Of a stretch of DNA of 64,000 nucleotides, positions 23,401 through 34,497 are shown piece after piece; positions within the stretch are counted from its first letter, which is position 1, and every line of letters starts with the position of its first letter. Below the pieces are notes generated by a model that did not search any database, was not told where the DNA came from, and was given only the letters and a program-made list of their open reading frames with translations. The position numbers were made by a program, and so were the translations under genes. The DNA lies in the NCBI RefSeq assembly GCF_905163445.1, contig NC_053180.1, positions 11,770,701 through 11,834,700 on the forward strand. Reading direction: 5' to 3'. Origin of the DNA: Pararge aegeria. Its lineage: Eukaryota > Arthropoda > Insecta > Lepidoptera > Nymphalidae.

Positions 23401-23574
23401 GAGAGAAGATACTATAACCGTTTGTTCCCTATTACATTCTTGAAGTGTTTATTCTTTCTTTTTGTTTTTCTGAATTTGATGTAGTGCAAAATGTATATAT
23501 ATTCTGCAAGAAATATTAAATTTAGGTGTTGTTCCACAGATATTTTAAAGTAAGTACCTCAGTGTTGATTTTTT

Positions 23575-23905
23575 TTTTCGTAGAGACCGTGGTCGAGCCC
23601 CGGCATGTACCACTGACTTTTTGGAGTTATGTGCGTTTTAATTTAAACAATTTAAATATCACTTCCTTAAAACGGTGAAGGAAAACATCGTGAGGAAATC
23701 TATGTAGATTTCCTCACGATGTTTTCGTTTCCGTTAAGAAGATTATGGATATGCCTGAGAGTTCTCCTGAGAGTTTTCTTAGCGTGTCAAGTCTGCCAAT
23801 CCGCAATTGACCAGTGAGGTAGACTACGGCCTAAGCCCTTCTCATTCTGAGAAGAGACCCGTGCCCTGTAGTGGGCCGGTAATAGTTTGATGATGATGAT
23901 GATGT
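23575..23905 (+). mobile_element. SINE C with internal hairpin duplication
   Basis: The body runs GAGTTATGTGCGTTTTAATT, GGTGAAGGAAAACATCGTGA, then an inverted copy of that stretch, then CCTGAGAGTTCTCCTGAGAG, CGGCCTAAGCCCTTCTCATT, TGCCCTGTAGTGGGCCGGTA and a TGATGATGATGATG end. Bases 23681-23701 and 23706-23726 form a perfect 21-bp stem with a 4-base loop. Confidence 0.85.
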
Positions 23906-24574
23906 GACTTTCTCATAACAGCTTTCTTTTAGTAAAGAAATGATTAAATGAGGTCCAGTGCTTTCGGAGCCTATTCTGTACAAACAAACAAATAAACAAA
24001 AAAACTTTCCTCTTTATAATACTAGTACAGAAGTATTCACCACAATGTTGGTATAGTTCCGTCGGTTCAAACATAGATTCGAATCAAGTAAACTCTTAAA
24101 CTTTTTTAAATAAAAATTTGTTTGTGAAACAAAATTCTTGAATAGAAGAATAAACCCTACGAAGGCGAAACTTAATGCTTAGAAGTATTTTCATACAGTG
24201 CAGTTACAATATATATAATATATAGAAATTACCTTACTAATGCATATATTTTAAATTCATAAAACAAAGCAAAACTGTAAATAAAACTGTAGTATTGACA
24301 AAATAATATTACTTTATATGTCATCCCGTTAAAGCTGTAGTGAACAGAGTAGATCATATAACATACTATTCGGGCTATGTGCCCGTGATCTGTCCACGTG
24401 AGTATATATTTGATAGGGAAATATGATGCATGATTGTTCTTCACTCAATCCCCCTCCCAACCAAATATTTGGGTATTCATCTCATTACACGGTACGATTT
24501 ATTTAAGGCAAATTAAATGAAATATTTATAAACATACAAGCGGTTTCTCGCGTTACTCATACGCGTTTAGTATG

Positions 24575-24800
24575 CTTTTTTACAAATCCCATTGGAACTG
24601 TTTGTTTTCCTGGAATAAAAAGGAGCCTTGTTACACTCCGTCCTCCCAACTAACTCTATGTACCATATTAACTATTTTTAATATCTCTATATATTTTTAA
24701 TATATAGAGATATGAAAAATCTACTTAATTAGTTGCTTAGTTAGGACGTAACTAAAGGATAAACATACAAACAAACAAAAACACGCTTGCGCTTTTATAA
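24575..24800 (-). mobile_element. Helitron-like repeat fragment, reverse
   Basis: ACAAATCCCATTGGAACTGT, TTTCCTGGAATAAAAAGGAG and CATACAAACAAACAAAAACA are reverse blocks of the family at 5720-5895. An inverted AT-rich hairpin (24681-24714) interrupts it. Confidence 0.45.
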
Positions 24801-26225
24801 TTTTAGGGAGGATTTTACCTTTATAGTGTCGGAAGAGATTTATGCAGTTATACAGTGTTTTTTTTTTAAATATTTTACTATGGTTACATAGGGTTACATA
24901 TATATTCTAGCATAACCCAAAGACATATTTTTAAAAGTTTTGTCCATTTATTTGTCTGATGGCCACAACAATCTTTGTTATTGCTGAACTGATTTTAAAC
25001 CTGAAAATACAGGATTTGCCCAAAAGTTTAAAGAATTGAAAAACGTGATTAGGATATTTTATGAAACTTTGTATTTTTGGAGTCTTGTAATTTCTATTCC
25101 AATCTTTATTTAAATTAATACTTTAAGTATATTATAAAATATTTTATGATATATTTAAAGTATATTTGGTTTAGTAGAAAACAATTCTTTATAAAAGTTT
25201 TAAAAATTTTGTGTATCCGAAATTGCATGCGGACGAACCGCTAGCTAATATTACAATTAATATGCATAGACAGATTAGGTGCGTCAACGCCTAAATTATG
25301 TTTTGAAGGTACGTACTCGTATACCAAAGTATGATTAGATAAATACTAGGTACGTTAGTCTTCTGTGTTTGCTTCAATATTTCGTCTAGGATTAAATGAA
25401 ATGTGAGAGTACTAAATAATTCCTGCAGACACATTTAAAATTTTCCGGAATAAAAAAAGGTAGCCTTTCATAACAATTCGGTAAGCTATAGATATAGCTA
25501 CGTTAATTTTCGTGAAAGCTTATTTTACTCATACTTTATAAGGTATGCTCTCAACGAAAGAAGGCAGTTCAGATGTTTAGAAATCTCTTAAGTAAACTTA
25601 CTTTAAATATAATAAAATCTTTGTCGTATCGGTAGTGCTAAGTGTATTTATTACAAATCGTGCCTGCCACTTAGGATAGTTTTTGTTTTATTTGCAAGTA
25701 TCGAAGGGTGATAGTTTAGTACGCTCACCCCTTTTACATTTTGCTGCTGAAAAAACAAATGAACATACTAAAAAGGGAATATTTTTACATGAATTCGTAA
25801 ATCTTATAATACGGTGTTTAGTGTGTTTAAACTTATCTCTTATTTGCAGTACCTTGCGGTTACGTTACTTATAAAAAATATAGCGTGGATCTTTTTCAAT
25901 AAACTGGCTATGCAACGCTTAATTTGAGAGAGGGGTTTATACCTACATAGTATAAAAAAACATCATCATTATATAAATATTTAATTTAATTATATTTTAT
26001 TTTAGAGTGTAAACCCACCACGCTAATGCTGGTGGGCGGGTGGAGATATATGTCATTAATAATATTTGATAATAACTAAGACCTATGGCTTGACGTGCTC
26101 TAAAAGGCACGCGTCTGGACACCACTCATTGCTATTTCAGGCCCACTGTACAATTTTTTTTAACACAAAACCCTCTTTATTCTTGGCCCAAGAACCAAAC
26201 TCAGAACCTGGACAGCAGACGGCAG
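24801..26225. other. AT-rich non-coding DNA
   Basis: No supported gene. A GCATGCGGACGAACCGCTAG scrap at about 25226 looks like a Helitron-like 3' end. Confidence 0.45.
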
Positions 26226-26229
26226 GGCT

Positions 26230-26440
26230 AAAATAAATAAATAAATATACTACGACAATAACAACATCGCCATGTAGCCCTAAAGTAAGCGTAGCTTTTG
26301 TTATGGGTGCTAAGGTAGCTGATGAATATTTTTTATGAATATAATACACATAAATACTTATAATACTTATACAGATAAACACCCAGACACTGAAAAACAT
26401 TCATGTTCAGGGTCGCTGCCCACTGCGCCACTCGGCCTTG
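26230..26440 (-). mobile_element. SINE A, reverse, B box deleted
   Basis: The minus strand has GGCCGAGTGGCGCAGTGGGC, CAGCGACCCTGAACATGAAT (joining the head straight to the body), CAGTGTCTGGGTGTTTATCT and the TTAT tail. The deletion removes the second promoter box. This form recurs at 11132, so it may be a sub-family or repeated slippage. Confidence 0.82.
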
Positions 26441-27222
26441 AAATTGAAAATGCCTCTGTCCCCACGAGATAAGCATTTCCTTGCCCATGATGAATAAAAT
26501 TCATTCATCATTATTCTTCCATGCCTATTAATGCCACATGTTGGGTGCAGGCCTTCTCTTTCTCATGGAAGAGACGTTTGAAACCTATCATACTCCACGC
26601 GGCTCCAAGGTCTTTCAACCAACCAGGGCTTTGACTAACAAATTAACTTGTTCAGGGGCTACCAGCGCAAAATGCGGACGAGCACTAAGAATTTCCATGA
26701 AAGAAGCTATATAGACATAAAAAAATAAATGAATAAATTTTCGAATTTCAAAAAGTTTACATCACCTCTTATATGTATCTAGGTATATAAAACATCGGAG
26801 ACATTTAGATATAAATATAGCACATTTAACGTGATGTTTCTGTACAATACGATGACTTGCAGACATTAAAAACAAAAATATATTTATAAAAAGTTACCCT
26901 ACATAGAAAATAGTTAGTTTTAAAAAGTTAAGTTAAAAAAATTTCAATTTACAGACATGTGCCCTTTTCAAAATTGCGTGTTCAAAAAGTTTGTTCCGAA
27001 ACATTTCGCTCATTTTATACACGGTCTATTAAAGGATGAGTGAAACTGTGCGGCACATACCGCAAACGGTAATCATTTTTCGTCATGTGCATGACAGTTG
27101 GAGCTAAACGACATGACTGAAACATAATAGGCATTATTTCACCGCACGTCATATTATTTTAAACAATTAAACAGGTATATGCCGGTTTAATTTTTTAAAA
27201 TGCATATCATACCATTAGTGGT
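26441..27222. other. Non-coding DNA
   Basis: A CACATGTTGGGTGCAGGCCT stretch near 26535 resembles a 3' block found in other lepidopteran retroposons. Otherwise nothing is recognised. Confidence 0.4.
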
Positions 27223-27224
27223 CT

Positions 27225-27482
27225 GCCACAGGGCACGAGTCCTCCTGCCACAAGGAGAAGGGGTTAAGGTCCACCCCGCTGGTGAACTTCACACGCCTTT
27301 GAAAACGTTATGTAGAACTCTCAGACATGCATTCCTTACGACGTTTTCCTTCACAGTTGAAGCAAGTGATATTTTTGTTCCCTAAAACGCACATAGCCTA
27401 GAAAAGTTCGAGCTGCGTGCTGGGATTCGAACTCGGCCCCAAGAAAATTAAGTCGAAGTCCCACCCACTGGGCTATCACCAA
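27225..27482 (-). mobile_element. SINE C, reverse, near full length
   Basis: The minus strand shows the head GGTGATAGCCCAGTGGGTGG, GGCCGAGTTCGAATCCCAGC (B box), CTATGTGCGTTTTAGGGAAC, TTCAACTGTGAAGGAAAACG, CGTAAGGAATGCATGTCTGA, AACGTTTTCAAAGGCGTGTG and GGACTCGTGCCCTG. Confidence 0.85.
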
Positions 27483-27530
27483 TTCTTATGAATATGCATA
27501 TGCTGTAGATTATACAATTACTATTTAATT

Positions 27531-27797
27531 TGACAGCCGATTGGCGCAGTGGGCAGCGAACCTGCTTTCTGAGTCCAAGGCTGTGGGTTCGATTCTCACA
27601 ACTGGAGAATGCTTGTGTGATGAACATGAATGTTTTTCAGTGTCTGGGTGTTTATTATAAGTCTGTATATTATAAGTATTTATGTGTATTATTTTCATAA
27701 AAACATTCATCAGCTATCTTAGTACCCATAACACAAGCTACGCTTACTTTGGCGCTATATGGCGATGTGTGTACTGTCGTAGTATATTTTATTTAAT
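27531..27797 (+). mobile_element. SINE A, full length
   Basis: Head GCCGATTGGCGCAGTGGGCA, B box GTGGGTTCGATTCTCACAAC, CAGTGTCTGGGTGTTTATTA, a small TATAAGTCTG duplication, GCTACGCTTACTTTGGCGCT and a TATTTTATTTAA end. Confidence 0.87.
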
Positions 27798-27971
27798 TTT
27801 ACAACCAAACAACATTTACAAACAATCTTTATTCCAAACCTTTAAGCCATTAACCAACAACCATTTAGTCGAGAATTAAAGTCTCCCGCAGTGGAGGGGT
27901 TTGCAAATAATCACAACTAGATAGGTAAAAGTCCTTATAAATAAAACAAACAACTATGGTTTCTCTACAAT

Positions 27972-28195
27972 TTTCATCATCATATCAACCCATTACCGGC
28001 CCACTCGGGCACAGGTCTTCACTCAGAATGAGAAGGATTTAGGCCATAGTCTACGACACTGGCAAAGCGCGGATTGGTTGACTTCACACGCCGTTGAGGA
28101 CATTATAAGAACTCACAAGCATGCAGTTCCTCACGATATTTTCCTTTACCATTAATGCAAGTGATATTTAAACTGCTTAAATTAAGAACTCTACG
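27972..28195 (-). mobile_element. SINE C 3' two thirds, reverse
   Basis: ATCAACCCATTACCGGCCCA, CGGGCACAGGTCTTCACTCA, GACTTCACACGCCGTTGAGG and GCAGTTCCTCACGATATTTT appear in reverse order of SINE C. The tRNA-like head is absent. Confidence 0.8.
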
Positions 28196-28735
28196 AAAAA
28201 TTCATATTTTTTTCTCTACAAATAACTGTTACCAATAACTACAAAGAGCGATATCGCTACCGCATAGAATAAGCCTCTCCGCACCAGATGAACCACATAA
28301 CAATCACTATTCACTTTAACGGGCAAAGTTAACCCATTACACGAGATTAAGACATTACTCTGCGAGTGTAGACTAAGATACTTTACATTCGTACTTAGAT
28401 TTAAATTCCTGGCTTCGGGAGCAGTAAGTATTTCTATTTCATTTGTTTACGCGGTTCGTAAACGAGCTATAAAAATTGCATCTGTGTGACTTCTATTGCG
28501 CCAGCAGTAGGTCGTTAGGCTGCCTTTAAATTTAACATCCTTTTTTACTACTAAAGGATTTTACTACTTAAACGAGTAGGTCATCCTGAACTACACACAC
28601 ACATTCACACATTAAATCAAGAAAAAATTTTTTACCTTATAAGCACAAAGCTATCTAATCTACACACGTTGTAAGTGTTTACCCAGGAACATTTTTTTGC
28701 GAATAAACAACATAGGTTTATATTAACGTAGAAGA
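28196..28735. other. Non-coding DNA
   Basis: No gene or repeat recognised, except a short ACAC run near 28592-28609. Confidence 0.5.
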
Positions 28736-28739
28736 GACG

Positions 28740-29062
28740 ACCCCCTGGCGCAACGGTGAGCACCGAGATTTTAAGTCCTTCTTAATTCCCGGTCCCGGGA
28801 TTAATTTCCGGCAGAGGCATTTTATAATTTCTAAATTTTCCTCTGCTCTGACTAGGTGGGAGGCTTTGGCTGTGGTTAATTACCATCCTACCGACACAGA
28901 CGTGCCGCTAAGCGATTTAGTGTTCCGGTGCGATGTCGCGTGGAAACAGATTAGGGGTATGACTACCATACTCTCTAACAGGTTAGCCCGCTACCATTTT
29001 AATCTTAGACTGCATCATCATTTATCACCAGGCAATCAAGGGCTAACTTGTATTGGAACAAA
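28740..29062 (+). mobile_element. SINE B, full length
   Basis: It has the head CCTGGCGCAACGGTGAGCAC, CCCGGGATTAATTTCCGGCA, the body GAGGCTTTGGCTGTGGTTAA, GTGCCGCTAAGCGATTTAGT, GGTGCGATGTCGCGTGGAAA, CTCTAACAGGTTAGCCCGCT and GACTGCATCATCATTTATCA, and an A-rich end. A SINE C fragment follows directly. Confidence 0.86.
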
Positions 29063-29064
29063 AA

Positions 29065-29250
29065 AAGGGATGAAAGTTTAAGGCGGGACCGAGTTCAATC
29101 TCCGGCATGCACCTTTAACTTTTCAGAGTTTTGTGCGATTCAAGCAATTAAATATCACTTGGTATAAAGGTGAAGGAAATCATTGTGAGTTAACCTTCAT
29201 GTCTGAGAGTGGTCCATATTGTTTTATAAGGCGTGTGAAGTCTATAGTGT
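29065..29250 (+). mobile_element. SINE C fragment, diverged
   Basis: GGACCGAGTTCAATCTCCGG (B box), CAGAGTTTTGTGCGATTCAA, AAGGTGAAGGAAATCATTGT and TAAGGCGTGTGAAGTC follow SINE C order with many changes. Both ends are lost. Confidence 0.65.
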
Positions 29251-29341
29251 TGATTTGTTATATTTCCATTTAATAATATTTTAATTTTTCTTTGTTTTAG
29301 TCTTTTTGTATTCAAGCAATCCCGGAGGTGGGCGTTAATAG

Positions 29342-29545
29342 CAAATTCAAATTCAAATTCAAAATTTCTTTATTCATGTAGGCCTATCACAGGCACTTAT
29401 GAAGCGTTCATACATATTTGTTTACATAATTGTAACGGGAAGGTGATAACTTCGTTCGCCAACTTAAATCTAAAGCTACAACGTTCCAAACGCGCCCTGC
29501 TCTAAGAAGAGCCCACAACAAACTTAGCTGTAACACAGTTTCTAA
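29342..29545 (-). mobile_element. LINE 3' UTR copy, reverse
   Basis: It starts with AATTCAAATTCAAATTC (the reverse of the tandem terminal repeat) and runs through TTTATTCATGTAGGCCTATC, CAACGTTCCAAACGCGCCCT and AGAAGAGCCCACAACAAACT, the reverse complement of the 38290-38510 tail. Confidence 0.8.
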
Positions 29546-30605
29546 CTAACACAGTTGTTACCGTTCCTTAGATTATAAGAATCCATTGTAAATAAGACAG
29601 AATAAGGACAATTATTATTATTATTTATTAATAACTGATACCTTCTATCAGGAAGAGATCCAAGATTTCACACAAAACAAGACCACAAAATCGCAAGATT
29701 TTAGCTTAGTTCTTGGTTTAACCATTTTAAATTAATTTATTATATTTTGCATCATTTGATAAAGAAAACTGTATCTTAGATAAATTATGTAAAATTATTA
29801 TTTGTATTGTTTTTACCACTATGATAAAATTTATTGTTATTATTATTATTTGTTAATAATCGATTGGTAGTGTTTGTTGTTTATCTACATTATTTTTAAG
29901 AGAGAGATTTTTAAAACTCTCCATATTGCACTAATGCGAGATGGAATATTAACTCAGTGATAATAATTGGAATCGGAAGGTTAACGTCTTATTTTGCAAG
30001 GGGGTGCAAAACGCCAAATTCCTGACTACAACCTGCTGCAATATTTATCTTTGGTGTCAAGTAGAAGTACAGAAAAAAAAACTAATAACTACACGATTCT
30101 TGCTTGCCTTTAAACCTTTTCGATACTTGAGTATAACCGCGTGGAACGACTAGTGTAGGTATAACAATTTCAAAGATGAAAGCTTTAATACGAGTATGCA
30201 TGTATAGCTTAATATTATTCATGGGAATTCTATCATTTTGCTATCTGAACCTTGATCCTCGCGTCGCGTCGTTAATAACTGTCACTCAATTTGATACCCT
30301 GGGTTCATTAAACTATGATTAATACAATAATTTACAGTAGAGAGAACGAAATAGAGAATTAAATCCGTGCACTGAAAAGTTGATATAAGTAAGTGGTCAT
30401 TACTCTCGAAATCCATTATACTTTAACAAACATTGGTTGTTTGTAGTTTACAAAGTCTGCGTTATTAATGACATTACTTAGTTATATTGAATTACTTACT
30501 TATGGTAAGTTATGACATTTTATTCAAGATTTATTTCATTTTCTGTGTTTACTGATTCAAGTTTATCACACATTTTCACAACTCGAAAATACACAAAATA
30601 CTGTT
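29546..30605. other. AT-rich non-coding DNA
   Basis: No gene recognised. There are short ATT runs near 29611 and 29836. Confidence 0.5.
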
Positions 30606-30607
30606 TA

Positions 30608-30863
30608 TTAATAGATATACTACGACGATAAACAAATCGCCATCTATCTAAGCTTGTGCTATGGGTAGGTACTAAGATAGCTTATGAATATTTTTTTAGA
30701 AATAATTTAACACATAAATACTAATAATATACAGATAAAAACGCAGCACTCAAAAACATTCATGATCATCACACAAACATTTTTTTTTCCAGTTGCGGAA
30801 ATCGATCCCACCACCTTGGACGATGAAAGCAGGGTCGCTGCCCACTGCGCCAACCAGCTCTAA
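30608..30863 (-). mobile_element. SINE A, reverse
   Basis: The minus strand has GAGCTGGTTGGCGCAGTGGG, CAGCGACCCTGCTTTCATCG, a changed B box (GTGGGATCGATTTCCGCAAC), and the body with a 3' end at ATATCTATT. The CTTACTTTGGGGC block is partly deleted. It is moderately diverged. Confidence 0.8.
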
Positions 30864-31164
30864 ATATTAAAAAGTACGTACGAAAAGTAAGTGCGAAAAG
30901 GAAAGTACCAGATTCAAGAAGCTTAAGCCGTATTAGCCAAAAACTGACAAGAAACACCGACCAAATTAAAGTAAAAGCAATAATCGAAAAGCTGCAATAC
31001 ATAGGACATTAAGTACACAATCCAAATTAGGCACAAATGTCACAAGACCCACAAATTGTGGAAGAGTAACGAGACTTGCGGCTAAGTCAATTAAAGTAAT
31101 TAAATAATACTTGGATTGCCAAGGAAAGCATCGAAAGTAAACCTCCATATTATTCAATCCAAAT

Positions 31165-31312
31165 ACGTGTGAAGTCCAACAATCCGGACTTGGTCAGCAT
31201 GATACTACGCCTTCTAGTGTGAATCCTTCTCATTCAGAGAGGAGAGACCCATCACCAGCCTTTAGTAAGTTGGTGATGGGTTGACGTCGGTAATGATGAT
31301 GATGATGACGAT
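31165..31312 (+). mobile_element. SINE C 3' end
   Basis: CGTGTGAAGTCCAACAATCC, CGGACTTGGTCAGCATGATA, CCTTCTCATTCAGAGAGGAG and GTTGGTGATGGGTTGACGTC lead to a GATGATGATGATGACG end. Confidence 0.75.
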
Positions 31313-33810
31313 AACACTTTACAGTAATAAGCTTTTCACATTTTTCGTATCCCTAATATAAAAAGTGCAGGCATGACTTATTTATTCGACAATTTATTTG
31401 AATAATTTATGCGTACTTTATTGAACTAACATGCCATGGCTCTTTGAGTTAATTACCGTAACTGTTTGTACACATTTTCGAGTTTGTTCAAGTAATCAAA
31501 TAACTGTTGACTATGAATAGGGTGAATAGTGAACACAACTAGTATTATACGAGTGTATAGTTAAATTGAGAGTCGTTAGGGATCTCATAATTGCTCTATC
31601 AGCTGTCTCTTGAAATTCTCATATAAATAAGTCCAATTTCAGCATGACTGATTCTTCATTTTGAAGAACGGAGGTAGTATTTTAAGGCGCAATGCAACGC
31701 AAGCGTTTTTTATTTCATTATAAGTTAGGCCTAGGCCAGGTAAGATTGCAGTCTAATCTACTGCATAATCTTCAATACGTATCAATCAAAAATACGGCTT
31801 GAGTTCACTTTTGCTAGAAGCAGGCGTTACTTTACGGAAGTCCACGATGTATAATTAAATATTGACTTGGTTTACTTTTATTTAAAATTATAATTTGCAA
31901 TACATTTTAAATGACAATTCTATATGGTGTATAGATTTTTCTTAAAGCAATACGTTCTCTTTATTTTGTGATTTCACGATTTTAGCGTTGTACGTGCCAT
32001 ACTTAAATTTTATGACTCTTCTTATATTGCTAGAAATAGAAAAAGTTTAAATTGAAATTATGAAACATTTCACATCCCACGCTGGATTCGCCTCAGTTTG
32101 AACGGATCTTTATACCCTACAGGTTTGTCCAGTTGCTGTAGAGTGCTGCTAATTAAGCTAATTGTTCATGGTACGTTAGGACTGAAGACCCATTAGTCAA
32201 ATAGATAGAAACTGACTTTCGGCTATTGGCTATCTAAGCTACAAATTGGATAAATTGTGCCCGGTGTCTGGATCAATTTTGGCCCGGACTTTGTTGGAAA
32301 TCGGCCGTCAGTAGCGAAAACGACGATAAAAGAATAGCAGTGAAGCTAACTAATTTTTATGTGGTGTATTGCACAAATCTCTACAACAACGCATATTATA
32401 AAAACAAATTTTCGTATTTTCAGGGAAATGTTTTAAATAACGCTACGACGCATAGGAGTTAAGGCGACGAAGTTATATCGTGAGTAGGCGATGCGACACG
32501 GTGGGTTGAAGAATATATAAAAAGTTTGAATGGAAAAAATGCAGTGTGATGACGCCATTTGTCATCACCTCTTCCTACGACTAAGGGAATATAACGGCGA
32601 CGGGCAATACTAACCTGTCAGTGTCAGTACTAACATCGATTGCGATCACCTACCAGTCTGCCTAGCTTTGTGATTATTAAAAAAAATAGTAAATGCTCCC
32701 TTTAGGAGAAACCTTTAGTCCAGCATTGGACTGTTATAGGCTTTTGATGCTTTGTGTTGATAGAGGTGGAGAAAAATATAATAATTTTGCATTTGAGTTG
32801 CTTGAATTAAACGTGAAGTTTCTCGAATAAAAGCTGAATTACTATGTTGTAACAATCAGAGGCTACTCTGTGCGATGTTTTGTCAAATAAGCGTTTGAAA
32901 TTGGTACATTTTGGCAGAAAATCAGCCGCTAATTAAAGGAATTAGCGAGCAATTAGCCTAAAACTGCATGAACATTATGCAGTTTTATTCTAATTGCTCA
33001 CAGATTCCGTTCCGCCGAGGGAGACCACTATATGTGACCACTGTATAGGTCGAATTGTGTAACCGTTGCTCACTGTCATCGGCTAACAAAACGTTTAGTG
33101 TAATTACAATACTAAATGGTTACAGCTATCAACAAAATTTTTATTTATTAGACGTAATCTTTAGGTCTAGGTTACTTTATTTAATATTGATCGATTCCCA
33201 AACTTAATTGTTTACCGAACAATTATAAATGTATATCATTTACCCTTTTATTTCTTTTAACGTCATCAATAATAGTCTTAGGGCCAATATCATCACCTTC
33301 TTACAAGTAGCAGATAGCCCAAGCGTATCAGAAGACGGTGAACTACGCCCCAAATTATTGGAAATTTTCATATTTTATAAATACCTCGAATACATTTTTG
33401 GCATGACCAGGAACCGTACCCGTTCTTTTGATCCTTCATGGAAAGTGCTTACAAAAAGACCAAAAAGCTAGGAAAAAATATTAGGTATTCGAATTTCCTT
33501 ATAAGAAATTCTTAAAACCAAGTTAGTGTTAGAAAATTAGCGTTGTAAAATCCCATGCCTTAAAATCACCTTAAGAGGTCACTGTAGTAATAATGGTTAA
33601 AAGCAAGCCAATCCGATGCAGCGTGATTGGTAAAAAGCTATAAAATCCCCCTCACCTTATAGGACCTTATACTCATGTGCTTAACAATAGTTCGTTAAAA
33701 TTTGTTATTATTAATTATATAGACAGGATCTTTTATGATTATGGTAATAATTGTTTTTAATAATATAATTTTAAATGTATATAAAGATTGCAACTGTAAA
33801 AAAGAGGAAC
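31313..33810. other. AT-rich non-coding DNA
   Basis: About 2.5 kb with no supported gene. It includes a MITE scrap (31815-31850, GCAGGCGTTACTTTACGGAA) and a double hairpin (32931-32999). The open frame at 33229-33471 shows no family features. Confidence 0.5.
32947..32999. repeat. 53-base hairpin with a symmetric internal loop
   Basis: Bases 32947-32956 pair with 32990-32999 (10 bp). A 3x3 internal loop follows, then 32960-32969 pairs with 32977-32986 (10 bp) around a 7-base loop. Just upstream, CGCTAATT and AATTAGCG form a second small hairpin. Confidence 0.85.
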
Positions 33811-33814
33811 CTGC

Positions 33815-33885
33815 AACTCTCTGGCAATCACAGCCTGAGCGCTTTGACCACTAAGCTACGGCTAGAAGAGCCGTATAGTTTCTGT
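33815..33885 (-). mobile_element. tRNA-headed repeat fragment
   Basis: On the minus strand, TAGCCGTAGCTTAGTGGTCA and AAAGCGCTCAGGCTGTGATT resemble a tRNA 5' half. The 3' half and body are not clear, so this is a SINE scrap rather than a tRNA gene. Confidence 0.4.
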
Positions 33886-34293
33886 AGCGCCATCTAGTAG
33901 AAAACATTGTAGTTGCGACCTTATTTTTAAAAGTCCGTATTACAATAAGACACTTTTTTACCCTTTTTCATAATTTCATGTTTTTTTACCAATAGTGTTT
34001 AATAACTGATGAGTTGGTAAGCAGTTTTATCCTTCGATAAAAGGGTTAAAAAAACTGCACCTTCTTTCATGTACCTACGAATAGTAAGAAGCAAACTGTT
34101 AAAGAAGCCGTTGCATCGGATGCGAGATAAAATAGCTATGATTGCAACGATAATGTAAGTTTTGTACCAGATTATGTTATTTAGTTTTTAACTTGTTATA
34201 AATAGTTAAAGTAATAACATTATTGTTAAAGATAATTAGCAAGTACCTCCTTTAAAAGTTAGCACGCAAGTGTTAGTAACTTATTAAATAATA

Positions 34294-34497
34294 AGGCATC
34301 TGCCGTGGCTAGTTACCGCCCTGCTCACAAAGACGTGCCGCTAAGCAATTTAGCGTTCCGTTATGTTTTCGCGTAGAAACCGATTAGGGATATGGATTAA
34401 ATATAACTGCCATAATCCCTAACGGGTTAGCCCGCTACTATCTTAGACTGCGTCATCACTTACACCCAGATGGAATTCAGTCAAGGGCCGGAAAAAA
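34294..34497 (+). mobile_element. SINE B body, head missing
   Basis: GTGGCTAGTTACCGCCCTGC, GTGCCGCTAAGCAATTTAGC, CGCGTAGAAACCGATTAGGG, CCTAACGGGTTAGCCCGCTA and CTTAGACTGCGTCATCACTT, ending in an A run. Confidence 0.78.
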
